Shown here: one piece after another, positions 1 through 5,573 of the stretch
Numbering within the stretch: position 1 is the first letter of the stretch
Layout: the number at the start of each line of letters is the position of its first letter
Origin: an uncultured Alphaproteobacteria bacterium
Lineage (GTDB): Bacteria > Pseudomonadota > Alphaproteobacteria > RF32 > CAG-239
Direction: 5' to 3'
Length of the DNA stretch: 5,573 bases
Assembly: GCA_900551585.1 (NCBI GenBank)
Contig: URWU01000117.1
Span: 1 to 5,573, forward strand
Notes under the pieces: generated by a model
The model's database searches: none
What the model saw: only the letters and a program-made list of their open reading frames with translations
Told to the model about the DNA's origin: nothing
Program-made: the position numbers and the translations under genes

Positions 1-74
1 TAAATATAGTTAATGTTTGAAAGCAGAATAGGCGAAATAGATTAAAATTCTTTTAAATTTATTAAATTTTTTAC

Positions 75-103
75 TTGCAAATAAAAATAAATCGCTGTAT
101 TAA
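75..103 (+). promoter_or_regulatory. Sigma70-type promoter of the tRNA-Arg gene
   Basis: A -35 box TTGCAA (75-80) and a -10 box TATTAA (98-103) are separated by exactly 17 bases. This would start transcription near 110, giving a short leader before the tRNA at 127. The DNA from 1 to 74 is very AT-rich and I see no gene in it. The -35 hexamer is the same as the one proposed for dnaJ. The call rests on pattern match and position only. Confidence 0.6.
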
Positions 104-126
104 AGCTTCTGTCGTCAGTTACTTAT

Positions 127-203
127 GCACCCGTAGCTCAATTGGATAGAGCATCTGACTACGGATCAGAAGGTTGTGAGTTCGAATCCCGCCGGGTGCG
201 CCA
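127..203 (+). tRNA. tRNA-Arg (anticodon ACG), CCA encoded
   Basis: This is a complete cloverleaf. The acceptor stem GCACCCG (127-133) pairs with CGGGTGC (193-199), followed by discriminator G200 and an encoded CCA (201-203). The D stem GCTC/GAGC is at 136-139 and 149-152. The anticodon stem TCTGA/TCAGA encloses the loop CTACGGA (159-165), with anticodon ACG at 161-163. A34 is normally deaminated to inosine by TadA, so the tRNA would read CGU, CGC and CGA arginine codons. The T loop is the canonical TTCGAAT (181-187). One oddity is that the T stem GTGAG/CCCGC contains an A179-C189 mismatch and a T177-G191 wobble. The gene has its own promoter upstream and a terminator directly after the CCA, so it appears to be a single-gene unit. 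Confidence 0.97.
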
Positions 204-205
204 TT

Positions 206-234
206 AAAAAACCCTCCATCACGGAGGGTTTTTT
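206..234 (+). terminator. Rho-independent terminator of the tRNA-Arg gene
   Basis: CCCTCC (212-217) pairs with GGAGGG (223-228) around a five-base loop. An A tract (206-211) pairs with the following T tract (229-234). It begins two bases after the tRNA CCA. Apart from the loop, its sequence is nearly the same as the terminator at 831-865. Confidence 0.93.
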
Positions 235-299
235 GTTTGCCTGTTTTAGACAGAGATTTGTTTCAGGCTCCGGCCTTCTATGATTTCAGCAACAGACTA

Positions 300-332
300 A
301 AAAAGCAAAAAGGCCGCCGAAAAGCAGCCTTT
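300..332 (-). terminator. Rho-independent terminator of the small membrane protein gene
   Basis: Read on the minus strand, AAAGGCTGC (332-324) pairs with GCGGCCTTT (317-309) over nine base pairs including one G-U, around a six-base loop. It is followed by TTTTGCTTTTTT-like U-rich sequence down to about 300. It lies 18 bases past the stop codon at 351, which supports that gene being real and ending there. Confidence 0.85.
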
Positions 333-350
333 CTTGATATTCTTTGTTGG

Positions 351-653
351 TTACGATGCCATGAATTTGAACCAACAGTCTTTAATACATTTCCAGGAAT
401 AGTAAAGTCCGATAACAATACCTACGATTCCCAATATAACACCGACTGTTACTTCATCACCAAACCCTAATAATGATTTGGTGCAACCCCCGATGATTCC
501 TCCCCCCAAACTTCCCACATAAAAACCTAAAGTAGGAAATATAAATAAAGAAAGGGCACTCATGATTGTAAAAAGGACAAAATTACCTTTTACAAAGAGG
601 TTGATAACAAGAACTACGCAAACAACACCCACAATAATTAATAAAGCATTCAT
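351..653 (-). CDS. Small hydrophobic membrane protein, unknown function
   Basis: The gene encodes 100 residues that I do not recognise. The protein is mostly hydrophobic. Likely membrane segments are residues 3-21 (Leu/Ile/Val rich), about 25-49, and 68-86. A glycine-rich stretch GGGIIGG at 50-56 and glycine spacing in the last helix (GVILGIVGIVIG) suggest tight helix packing. The short loop 57-67 carries K59, D66 and E67, and the tail is basic with cysteines at 89 and 93. There is no cleavable-looking signal peptide: the first helix lacks positive residues before it. The ATG at 653 has no clear Shine-Dalgarno sequence in the AT-rich leader, so initiation is probably leaderless-like or weak. 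A strong terminator follows the stop codon, and the hydrophobic pattern over the whole frame supports a real gene over the overlapping + strand frame at 237-470. Confidence 0.72.
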   Translation of the reverse strand: MNALLIIVGVVCVVLVINLFVKGNFVLFTIMSALSLFIFPTLGFYVGSLGGGIIGGCTKSLLGFGDEVTVGVILGIVGIVIGLYYSWKCIKDCWFKFMAS

Positions 654-686
654 TTTATAAAATTTTTAGTTTAACATTCAATTTAG

Positions 687-714
687 TAGACACAAAAGCA
701 AATAAAATTATATT
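687..714 (+). promoter_or_regulatory. Possible + strand promoter in the 654-884 spacer
   Basis: TAGACA (687-692) and TATATT (709-714) each match the sigma70 boxes at five of six positions, with a 16-base spacer. If active, it would start near 721 and could make a noncoding RNA of about 138 bases ending at the bidirectional terminator at 858. There is no other support, and the surrounding AT-richness makes chance matches common. Confidence 0.22.
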
Positions 715-735
715 CAGCAATATTAAGTATATTAG
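707..735 (-). promoter_or_regulatory. Possible promoter of the small membrane protein gene
   Basis: On the minus strand there is a perfect TATAAT at 712-707, which would give a leader of roughly 45-50 bases before the ATG at 653. The hexamer 17 bases upstream (CTAATA, 735-730) matches the -35 consensus poorly. In sequence this AT-rich, a lone -10 match is weak evidence. Confidence 0.3.
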
Positions 736-831
736 ATTTTGGGCATTCAGTCAACAAGTTACGCTGACCACACCTCATCACCCAGCTGGACAAAAGGGTT
801 CCGCCGAAAAGGTTTCCCCTTCTCGGCATAA

Positions 832-858
832 AAAAACCCTCCGCAGCGGAGGGTTTTT
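832..858 (-). terminator. Rho-independent terminator after the lipoprotein gene (works in both directions)
   Basis: CCCTCCG (837-843) pairs with CGGAGGG (847-853) around a three-base loop, flanked by A and T tracts that extend the stem. Read on the minus strand it ends in seven consecutive T residues, and it lies 26 bases after the stop codon at 885. Read on the + strand it has five T residues and would also end a transcript coming from the left. Confidence 0.9.
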
Positions 859-884
859 CGTTTGCGAATAACAGATTTTCAGAA

Positions 885-1187
885 TCAACGGACAATTTCC
901 TGACAAAGCGGATAATTGCGTCCCTTAATCCCTAAATAAGTATCCCCGCGTTTTTGCAGGAAAGTTACCTGTGTGGCCAGATTCTCAAAACGTTTGCCGG
1001 AATCTGACGCAACACGAGTCAAAACATTATTGACGCCGTTAATACGGATAATCATCGAATCGTCATCAAGCATTTCGGTCATAATGACCTGCTCGCCGCA
1101 TTTATATTCGGTTTTATCTTCAACTTCAACTTGATTGGCGCAGCCCCAGATTAACAGCGGCAGAAATAAAGCCAGATATTTTTTCAT
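885..1187 (-). CDS. MliC/PliC-like lysozyme-inhibitor lipoprotein
   Basis: The 100-residue product starts with a lipoprotein signal peptide: K2-K3, a hydrophobic stretch 4-14, and a lipobox ending W14-G15-C16. It would be lipidated on C16 and anchored in a membrane facing the periplasm, probably the outer membrane since Asp is not at +2 (A17). The mature part resembles the MliC family of inhibitors of C-type lysozyme: YKCG at 28-31, a central SGKRFEN at 63-69 that matches the family's conserved S-G-x-R-[FY] motif region, a KRGD turn at 79-82, and a final Cys at 95. C30 and C95 would form the family's disulfide. Length fits the family. The ATG has a good Shine-Dalgarno (AAGAAAGGA, 1204-1196, eight bases spacing). 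The gene stands alone with a terminator behind it. Family assignment is from remembered motifs and needs a profile search. Confidence 0.78.
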   Translation of the reverse strand: MKKYLALFLPLLIWGCANQVEVEDKTEYKCGEQVIMTEMLDDDSMIIRINGVNNVLTRVASDSGKRFENLATQVTFLQKRGDTYLGIKGRNYPLCQEIVR

Positions 1188-1227
1188 GTCAAAAATCCTT
1201 TCTTATGACTAACTCAGCTCATCTTTG

Positions 1228-1252
1228 AGATAATTATCTGCCGATGATTATC
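1228..1252 (-). promoter_or_regulatory. Candidate operator: paired GATAAT-type dyads before the lipoprotein gene
   Basis: AGATAATTATCT (1228-1239) is a perfect 12-base palindrome. A one-mismatch copy of its core, GATGATTATC, follows at 1243-1252, with the cores 14 bases apart. The GATAAT half-sites recall Fur boxes (GATAATGATAATCATTATC) but do not match one well. They lie 41-65 bases upstream of the ATG, where a promoter should be; on the minus strand TTGATA (1254-1249) could be a -35 box, though no convincing -10 box follows at 17 bases. Confidence 0.35.
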
Positions 1253-1284
1253 AAGCTCGCAGAAAGTTTTAGTATCCGGCTTAT

Positions 1285-1317
1285 GAAAAAACCGTGAGTT
1301 TCAATCTCACGGTTTTT
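1285..1317 (-). terminator. Rho-independent terminator of dnaJ
   Basis: CCGTGAG (1292-1298) pairs with CTCACGG (1306-1312) around a seven-base loop, and flanking A and T tracts extend the stem by about five pairs. On the minus strand it is followed by six T residues. It starts seven bases after the dnaJ stop codon at 1324. Confidence 0.92.
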
Positions 1318-1323
1318 AAGTAT

Positions 1324-2478
1324 TTAAGCAACGAACAAATCTTTGATTTTATCAAAAAAGCCTTTTGATTCCGGCTGACAGGTATCGTCTTTGCTGATTG
1401 AGCGAAATTCTTCCAACAGTTCTTTTTGACGCGGCGACAGATTAACCGGCGTTTCAACCCGCAGTTTGACAAACAAGTCGCCGCGGCGTGTCGAGCGCAG
1501 CATTGTCATACCCTGGCCTTTGAGTTTGGCAACCTGATCATTCTGTGTACCGGCTTCAATATCCAGCTCCAGTTTTTCGCCGTCTATTGACGGAATCTCA
1601 ATTTTGCCGCCCAAGGCCGCGCAAGTCATCGAAATCGGCACGGAAGCATATAAATTTGCCCCTTCACGGGTATAAAGCTTGTGGTTTTTGACGCTGATGA
1701 AGACATATAAATCACCGTTCGGGCCGCCGCGCAGTCCGGCTTCGCCCTCGCCGCTTATACGCATACGGGTTTCGTCTTCAACTCCGGCCGGAATTTTGAT
1801 TTTGAGGGTTTTCTCCTGAGCGATATAGCCTTCGCCGTTACAGGTTTTGCACTTGTCTTTAATCAGACGGCCGCTGCCCTGACATTTTGGGCAGGTTGTC
1901 TCGACAATAAAGAAGCCGCCCTGCTGACGGTGGATTTTACCGCTGCCGCGGCAGTCCGGACAAATCTCAGCCGCTTTGCCGTCGGCGGTTCCGTGGCCAT
2001 GGCAGGCTTCGCAAATCTTGGTTGTGGGAATTTTGACTTCTTTTTCAATACCGGTAAAAGCTTCTTCCATTGAGATTTCAAGATTATAGCGCAAATCTGC
2101 CCCGCGTTCCGGCGCATTCGGATTAGCCTGACGGCGGCCGCCGCCCATAAAGTCAGAAAAAATCTCCGAAAAAACGTCCGAGAAACCGCCCGACCCGAAA
2201 TTGAATTCAAAACCGCCGAAAGGATTGCCCCCGGCTCCGCCCATGCCACCGGCAAAAGCCTGATGGCCGTAGCGGTCATAAGCCGCCCGTTTCTGGTCGT
2301 CTTTCAAAATCTCATAAGCTTCATTTATCTCTTTGAACTTGCTTTCAGCTTCTTTATCCCCGGGATTGCGGTCGGGGTGATATTTCATGGCCAGGCGGCG
2401 GTAAGATTTTTTTATCTCGTCACCATTGGCATCGCGGCTGACTTCCAGCAGTTCGTAATAATCTTTTTCAGTACTCAT
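1324..2478 (-). CDS. dnaJ: Chaperone protein DnaJ (Hsp40)
   Basis: DnaJ is the cytoplasmic co-chaperone that delivers unfolded clients to DnaK and stimulates its ATPase. All class A (type I) parts are present in 384 residues, the usual length. They are the J domain at 1-70 with HPD at 34-36, the Gly/Phe-rich region at about 71-115, the zinc domain with four CxxCxGxG repeats (156-163, 173-180, 196-203, 210-217), two beta-rich client-binding domains to about 350, and a C-terminal tail with FFDKIKDLF (374-382). The tail and overall style are alphaproteobacterial. The position that is usually Gly in LGV is Glu (E12), a mild oddity. The ATG at 2478 gives the standard N-terminus, with a GAAGAG stretch just upstream as a modest ribosome site. 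dnaK, its usual upstream neighbour, is absent: the gene has its own promoter and terminator and lies divergent from the large gene at 2691. Confidence 0.99.
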   Translation of the reverse strand: MSTEKDYYELLEVSRDANGDEIKKSYRRLAMKYHPDRNPGDKEAESKFKEINEAYEILKDDQKRAAYDRYGHQAFAGGMGGAGGNPFGGFEFNFGSGGFSDVFSEIFSDFMGGGRRQANPNAPERGADLRYNLEISMEEAFTGIEKEVKIPTTKICEACHGHGTADGKAAEICPDCRGSGKIHRQQGGFFIVETTCPKCQGSGRLIKDKCKTCNGEGYIAQEKTLKIKIPAGVEDETRMRISGEGEAGLRGGPNGDLYVFISVKNHKLYTREGANLYASVPISMTCAALGGKIEIPSIDGEKLELDIEAGTQNDQVAKLKGQGMTMLRSTRRGDLFVKLRVETPVNLSPRQKELLEEFRSISKDDTCQPESKGFFDKIKDLFVA

Positions 2479-2527
2479 GGCTCTTCAGTTAGTTATTAAA
2501 ATCGTAAGTTATTTTCTATGTAGGATT

Positions 2528-2556
2528 TTTATAAAGACAAAGCAAGTGTTTTGCAA
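2528..2556 (-). promoter_or_regulatory. Sigma70-type promoter of dnaJ
   Basis: On the minus strand, TTGCAA (2556-2551) and TATAAA (2533-2528) are separated by exactly 17 bases, giving a leader of about 43 bases before the ATG at 2478. I see no heat-shock sigma32-type CCCCAT -10 element, so this looks like a housekeeping promoter. A repressor-type heat-shock element (CIRCE) is also not visible. Confidence 0.62.
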
Positions 2557-2625
2557 GCAACTAATTAAAAATTAAGCATTTTACGTTACACTTTTGTTAA
2601 ACAGAACAAATATAGACAAAATAAT

Positions 2626-2654
2626 TTGCCAAAAAGCATTATTGGTGGTAAGAT
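2626..2654 (+). promoter_or_regulatory. Sigma70-type promoter of the large gene, extended -10
   Basis: TTGCCA (2626-2631) and TAAGAT (2649-2654) are separated by 17 bases, and TGG directly before the -10 box makes an extended -10 element. Transcription would start near 2661, about 30 bases before the ATG. A weaker alternative, TTGTTA with CAAAAT at 2594-2622, lies upstream. The divergent dnaJ promoter is about 70 bases away. Confidence 0.6.
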
Positions 2655-2690
2655 TGTTTTATATTTTAGGCGGATTTTTGGAGAAGAGCC

Positions 2691-5529
2691 ATGGCTAAAG
2701 TTACCCAAGCTTCACTGCATGAAGACAAAGAATTCCTCGAATTTATCAAAAATGAATATGGTTATGAAACAATTGAAGACGTTCCGTCGTTTGAGATGAA
2801 CGCCCTCATGTATAAATATAAGGCTCGTATCGATGACCTGGACGAGCAAGATTTCACCGACTTTGCAAGCATTAATGATGAGGAAAAATTAAAAGACATC
2901 GCGGCTGTTTATTATCCGGAAAAAGATTTTAAGGAAATGAAAACCGAAGATGTGATTTTTGTTCAATCCGTTGCCAAAGAGTTAGACAAGAATCCGGAAC
3001 TCAGCCTCGACAAAATCGTGACCGGCAAACAAAGCGTTGAACAGAGCGATAGTCAGGAAAAAGGGCAGAATACCGCTATTTCAGAAATCGGCCTTGAAGA
3101 TGTTAAAGAAAATTCTCTGCAGGCCGAAGATGAGGGACTGCGCAGCCGCAGTCTGAATTCTGACAGCAACGAGTTTATTCTGGACCGGGTCAAACTCGAA
3201 GTTCTGCATGAATCTCAGGTTATTGATGACCAAACTTTTCAAAAGGGTATTGCCTCTCCGGAAGCAGCTGTCAACGTTTTGGAAGTGACCGCAGATTTTG
3301 ATGAACAGCAGGCGAATGATTATGCCGAAGGCGTTGCCGAGAAAATGCTGAATAATCAGGAACTTTTCGCTATCATGCCGCCGCGTTTTGCCGCCAATCT
3401 TTATGAAAAACGCCAGCAGCATGTTGCCGCCGAACTGCAAAAAAATCCGCAGGCCGATGTCAGCAAAGAAAACAGTGATATTGCCAAACTGGAAGAATAT
3501 ATGGACAGCCGCTCAAAGGAGCTGGCTGACGAAACCGGATATTATTTCGGCGACTATACCAATGTCGGCGATACTTATAACGGTTATATGGAAATGTTTG
3601 CGGCCAGAGAAAAATATATGGCCAATGACGCCAAAGCACCGCAGCTGAAACAGGATATTGCCAAAAACCGCGAAGTTTTGAACGCAATGATTAACGAATA
3701 TGACCAGGAATGGAATATTCAGAATATCAGCGCCAATGACGAAGCCAGAATGAGCCAGCGCTTTGACGAGCTGGAAAAAGCCCTGCCAGCAGTTGAGCTT
3801 GACGACAACGCCATGAAGTTAGTCAGCAACTTCAAGTTCCTTGATGCCGAAGGTAAAGTTGAGCCTCAATTTGCAGCCCCAGACGGCAGTTTGTCTGATG
3901 TTTGGCAGGAAGGTTACAAAGTTGCTCCGGACAGCAAACTGGCTAAAGCAATTTTGATGACCAAAGAAAATTATATGCTGCAAGATTTGACGGCAACAAC
4001 GAAAATTGAGCCGCAGACTCTGCAAAAAGAAATCAGCGAAAGACTGCCCGAGACTTTGTTTGCGCTGCATGTGGCGGATAAAACCGTTCAGGGCGCTCTC
4101 GAAAATCCGAAAGAATATACCGATAAAAAGTTTTTGGTAAAATTTGTCACCGAACTAGGCAATATTGAAAAACCGCTGAAAATCAGCGATGTCGGTTATA
4201 ACGCCGGTTTGGATTCTTTGGTTGATCAGGCAGCTGCGGCAGTTGACCGTATGGCTGACCCGAAAAAACTGGGACGCAGCAGCGGCGTTGTTACCAAAGC
4301 CCTGAATCCAATCAGCAAAATCGACCATCGCGCTAATGACCGTAGTCTGAATGATACCAAGAAAAGCAAGCGCGAAATCCGTATTGAACTGTTAAAACGC
4401 ACGGCCAAGAGCGGCCTGTCTGCCTTTTTGGTTTCCGGCGCAATCACTGCCGTCGGTGCGGCAACCGCTGCCGATGCAAGCTTAACCGCTGCAACAATGG
4501 GCATGAACAAAGTCGCCGGTGCCGTTATCGGTACAACGCTGGCAGCAACCATGCTGACCCGCAATATTATCCGCTGGCGCAAAATGCGCAAAGAAAACGG
4601 CCAAAAAGCCGGTCTGTTATCAATGATTAAGGAACCGCGCCTGATGTCTACAATGGCCACAACAGCCATGGGCGCCGCCGCTCTCGGTTTTGCAATGTCC
4701 GGCAACCCCGGCGTGGCAGCGGGCCTTGGTTACGGAGCTATGGCTCTCGGCGTCGGTACAGGTATTGTTCTTAATGCCAAAGACGCCGTCAAATCAGGCC
4801 TCGGCGGCTGGGAAGCTGCCGGTTGGGCGGCTTTGCAGACGGCGGTTACCGTCGGTGCCGGTTTTGCCGGACGCGCGACAGCCAATGCGGCAATTGATTT
4901 TTATAATAAGCAAAATCCTGACAATGATTTATTCCAGCATAAGGAAAAAATCGGTTCTCATATGGAAAAAACCGGCACAGAAACGGTTATTGATTATCCG
5001 AAGCTTGAACAAAATGCCGAGAAATTTCTTGAAAACAACTGGTATAAAGATCATCCGGACTTACTGAAAACTCAAATCGGAGCCTTGGAAGCAGCCGGCG
5101 TACCAAATCCCCACCATGTATTGCTGACTGCTATTGACAGCGGTATGACTGCTCCTGATGATACACCTATGTTTGACGGCTCTACAAGCCAAGGACAACA
5201 TACTGTTTGTACTCAGGAATGGGCAAGACATGTCGGTGTCTCTTATGACGATGTTCAAACCATGCGCCATTTGTTTAATAACGACGGCAGCGTTAATCTT
5301 GATGCCGCACAGGCTTATAAACATCTGGCTCCGCATATCGGCGAAGACAACTTTATTACCAGAATGGATCCGCGTCCGGTTATCCGCGAACTTTATGGGG
5401 ACCGCGAATCGACTTATGACCATAACGGAAAAATGCCGACCAAAGAAATTGATACTTTCAAAAAGGTTGATGATTACGGTATGGTTCGCAATGAATCCGA
5501 CCTCGGCCTCGGCATGGTCGGTATCATGT
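2691..5529 (+). CDS. Large uncharacterised protein with central hydrophobic block (3' end missing)
   Basis: The frame is open from the ATG at 2691, behind GGAG (2680-2683, seven bases spacing), to the end of the genomic sequence: 946 full codons and no stop. I recognise no family. Residues 1 to about 565 are soluble-looking, acidic and rich in Glu, Asp, Lys and Gln, probably largely helical, with no signal peptide. Residues 575-728 hold Gly/Ala-rich hydrophobic segments at about 575-603, 608-627, 651-669, 674-694 and 707-728, with a strongly basic stretch RNIIRWRKMRKENG at 624-637 between the second and third. Residues from about 735 are soluble again, with the only cysteine at C840. Codon use looks like that of dnaJ, so recent transfer is not obvious. 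The layout would fit a membrane-associated protein, or a secreted effector or toxin with a membrane-inserting middle, but neither is shown. Codons after 5529 in this frame (VSYTHLRAHE and so on) come from adapter sequence. Confidence 0.93.
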
Positions 5530-5573
5530 CTGTCTCTTATACACATCTCCGAGCCCACGAGACGGAGCTACAT
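5530..5573 (+). other. Sequencing adapter contamination (Nextera/Tn5 mosaic end, read 2 side, i7 index)
   Basis: 5530-5548 is the reverse complement of the Tn5 mosaic end, CTGTCTCTTATACACATCT. 5549-5563 is the Nextera read 2 tail CCGAGCCCACGAGAC. 5564-5571, GGAGCTAC, sits where the eight-base i7 index belongs, and the final AT begins the constant Illumina end. The order and spacing match a read running through a short library insert. These bases are synthetic and not part of the organism. The reverse frame produces the known artefact peptide MGSEMCIRDR and the forward frame VSYTHLRAHE. Confidence 0.98.

Larger units (their letters stand above)
683..829 (-). other. Structured spacer: hairpin plus doubtful 48-codon ORF
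   Basis: No recognisable gene fills 654-884. On the minus strand, just past the lipoprotein terminator, GCCGAGAAGG (827-818) pairs with CCTTTTCGGC (812-803) around the loop GGAAA. The G-U pair that the minus-strand RNA makes becomes an A-C mismatch in the + strand RNA, so the hairpin suits minus-strand transcription better. An ATG at 829 opens 48 codons (MPRRGNLFGG onward, stop at 683). It is preceded at good spacing by GGAGGG, but that is the 3' arm of the terminator hairpin and would usually be buried. The peptide has no recognisable domain. It could be a small RNA, a repeat, a gene remnant or chance. Confidence 0.25.

Noticed and set aside
237..470. A 77-codon + strand frame starting with TTG
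   Set aside because: It starts directly behind the tRNA terminator with no ribosome site, runs through the opposite terminator at 300-332, and lies antisense to the better supported membrane protein.
721..858. Possible 4.5S (SRP) RNA, 6S RNA or tmRNA in the spacer
   Set aside because: The conserved SRP GGAAG/AGCA core is absent, and neither the 6S central bubble nor a tmRNA tRNA-like end can be drawn.
1863..2279. A 138-codon minus-strand frame inside dnaJ
   Set aside because: It overlaps the Gly/Phe and zinc-finger part of dnaJ in another frame; its composition simply mirrors the dnaJ codons.
2562..2577. AT-rich near-palindrome in the dnaJ/large-gene spacer
   Set aside because: The arms are only A and T in a very AT-rich spacer, so the symmetry is expected by chance.
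4226..4705. A 159-codon minus-strand frame opposite the large gene
   Set aside because: Its Ala/Ile/Arg-rich composition is what antisense reading of the Gly/Ala-rich block gives, and it has no ribosome site or recognisable domain.
5530..5548. A Tn5 transposon end that could mark a mobile element
   Set aside because: The mosaic end is followed at once by the synthetic Nextera tail and an index, so it comes from library preparation and not from a natural insertion.
5061..5558. A 165-codon minus-strand frame beginning MGSEMCIRDR
   Set aside because: The start and first residues come from the sequencing adapter, and the rest is antisense to the large gene.

Overview
The window looks like the end of a metagenome-assembled contig from an AT-rich alphaproteobacterium, perhaps one of the host- or gut-associated lineages. 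The evidence is a DnaJ of alphaproteobacterial type (C-terminal tail ending FFDKIKDLF-like), coding DNA of intermediate GC, very AT-rich spacers, sigma70-like promoters and strong intrinsic terminators. The assignment is inferred from protein style and was not checked by a search.

Layout. At 1-234 is a tRNA-Arg(ACG) on the + strand with its own promoter and terminator. From 300 to 2478 three genes lie on the - strand, each ending in its own hairpin terminator: a 100-residue membrane protein (351-653), a 100-residue lipoprotein resembling the MliC/PliC lysozyme inhibitors (885-1187), and dnaJ (1324-2478). They look like independent units and not an operon. The spacer at 654-884 has unexplained structure: a second hairpin beside the lipoprotein terminator, a doubtful 48-codon ORF, and weak promoter-like matches on both strands. 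A divergent spacer at 2479-2690 carries good promoters for dnaJ and for a large + strand gene. That gene (2691 to about 5529) encodes at least 946 residues, has no stop in the window, and belongs to no family I recognise.

The last 44 bases (5530-5573) are not genomic. They are Nextera (Tn5) sequencing adapter followed by an i7 index and the first bases of the Illumina end. The large protein must be cut at 5529, and any protein translated through this end is artefactual.

Functionally, DnaJ is a housekeeping chaperone and the MliC-like lipoprotein suggests exposure to host lysozyme. The large protein has long charged regions around a block of about 155 residues of Gly/Ala-rich hydrophobic segments, so it may be membrane-associated. 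No defence system, CRISPR array, transposase or phage gene is visible. The best candidates for something undescribed are the large protein and the structured 654-884 spacer.
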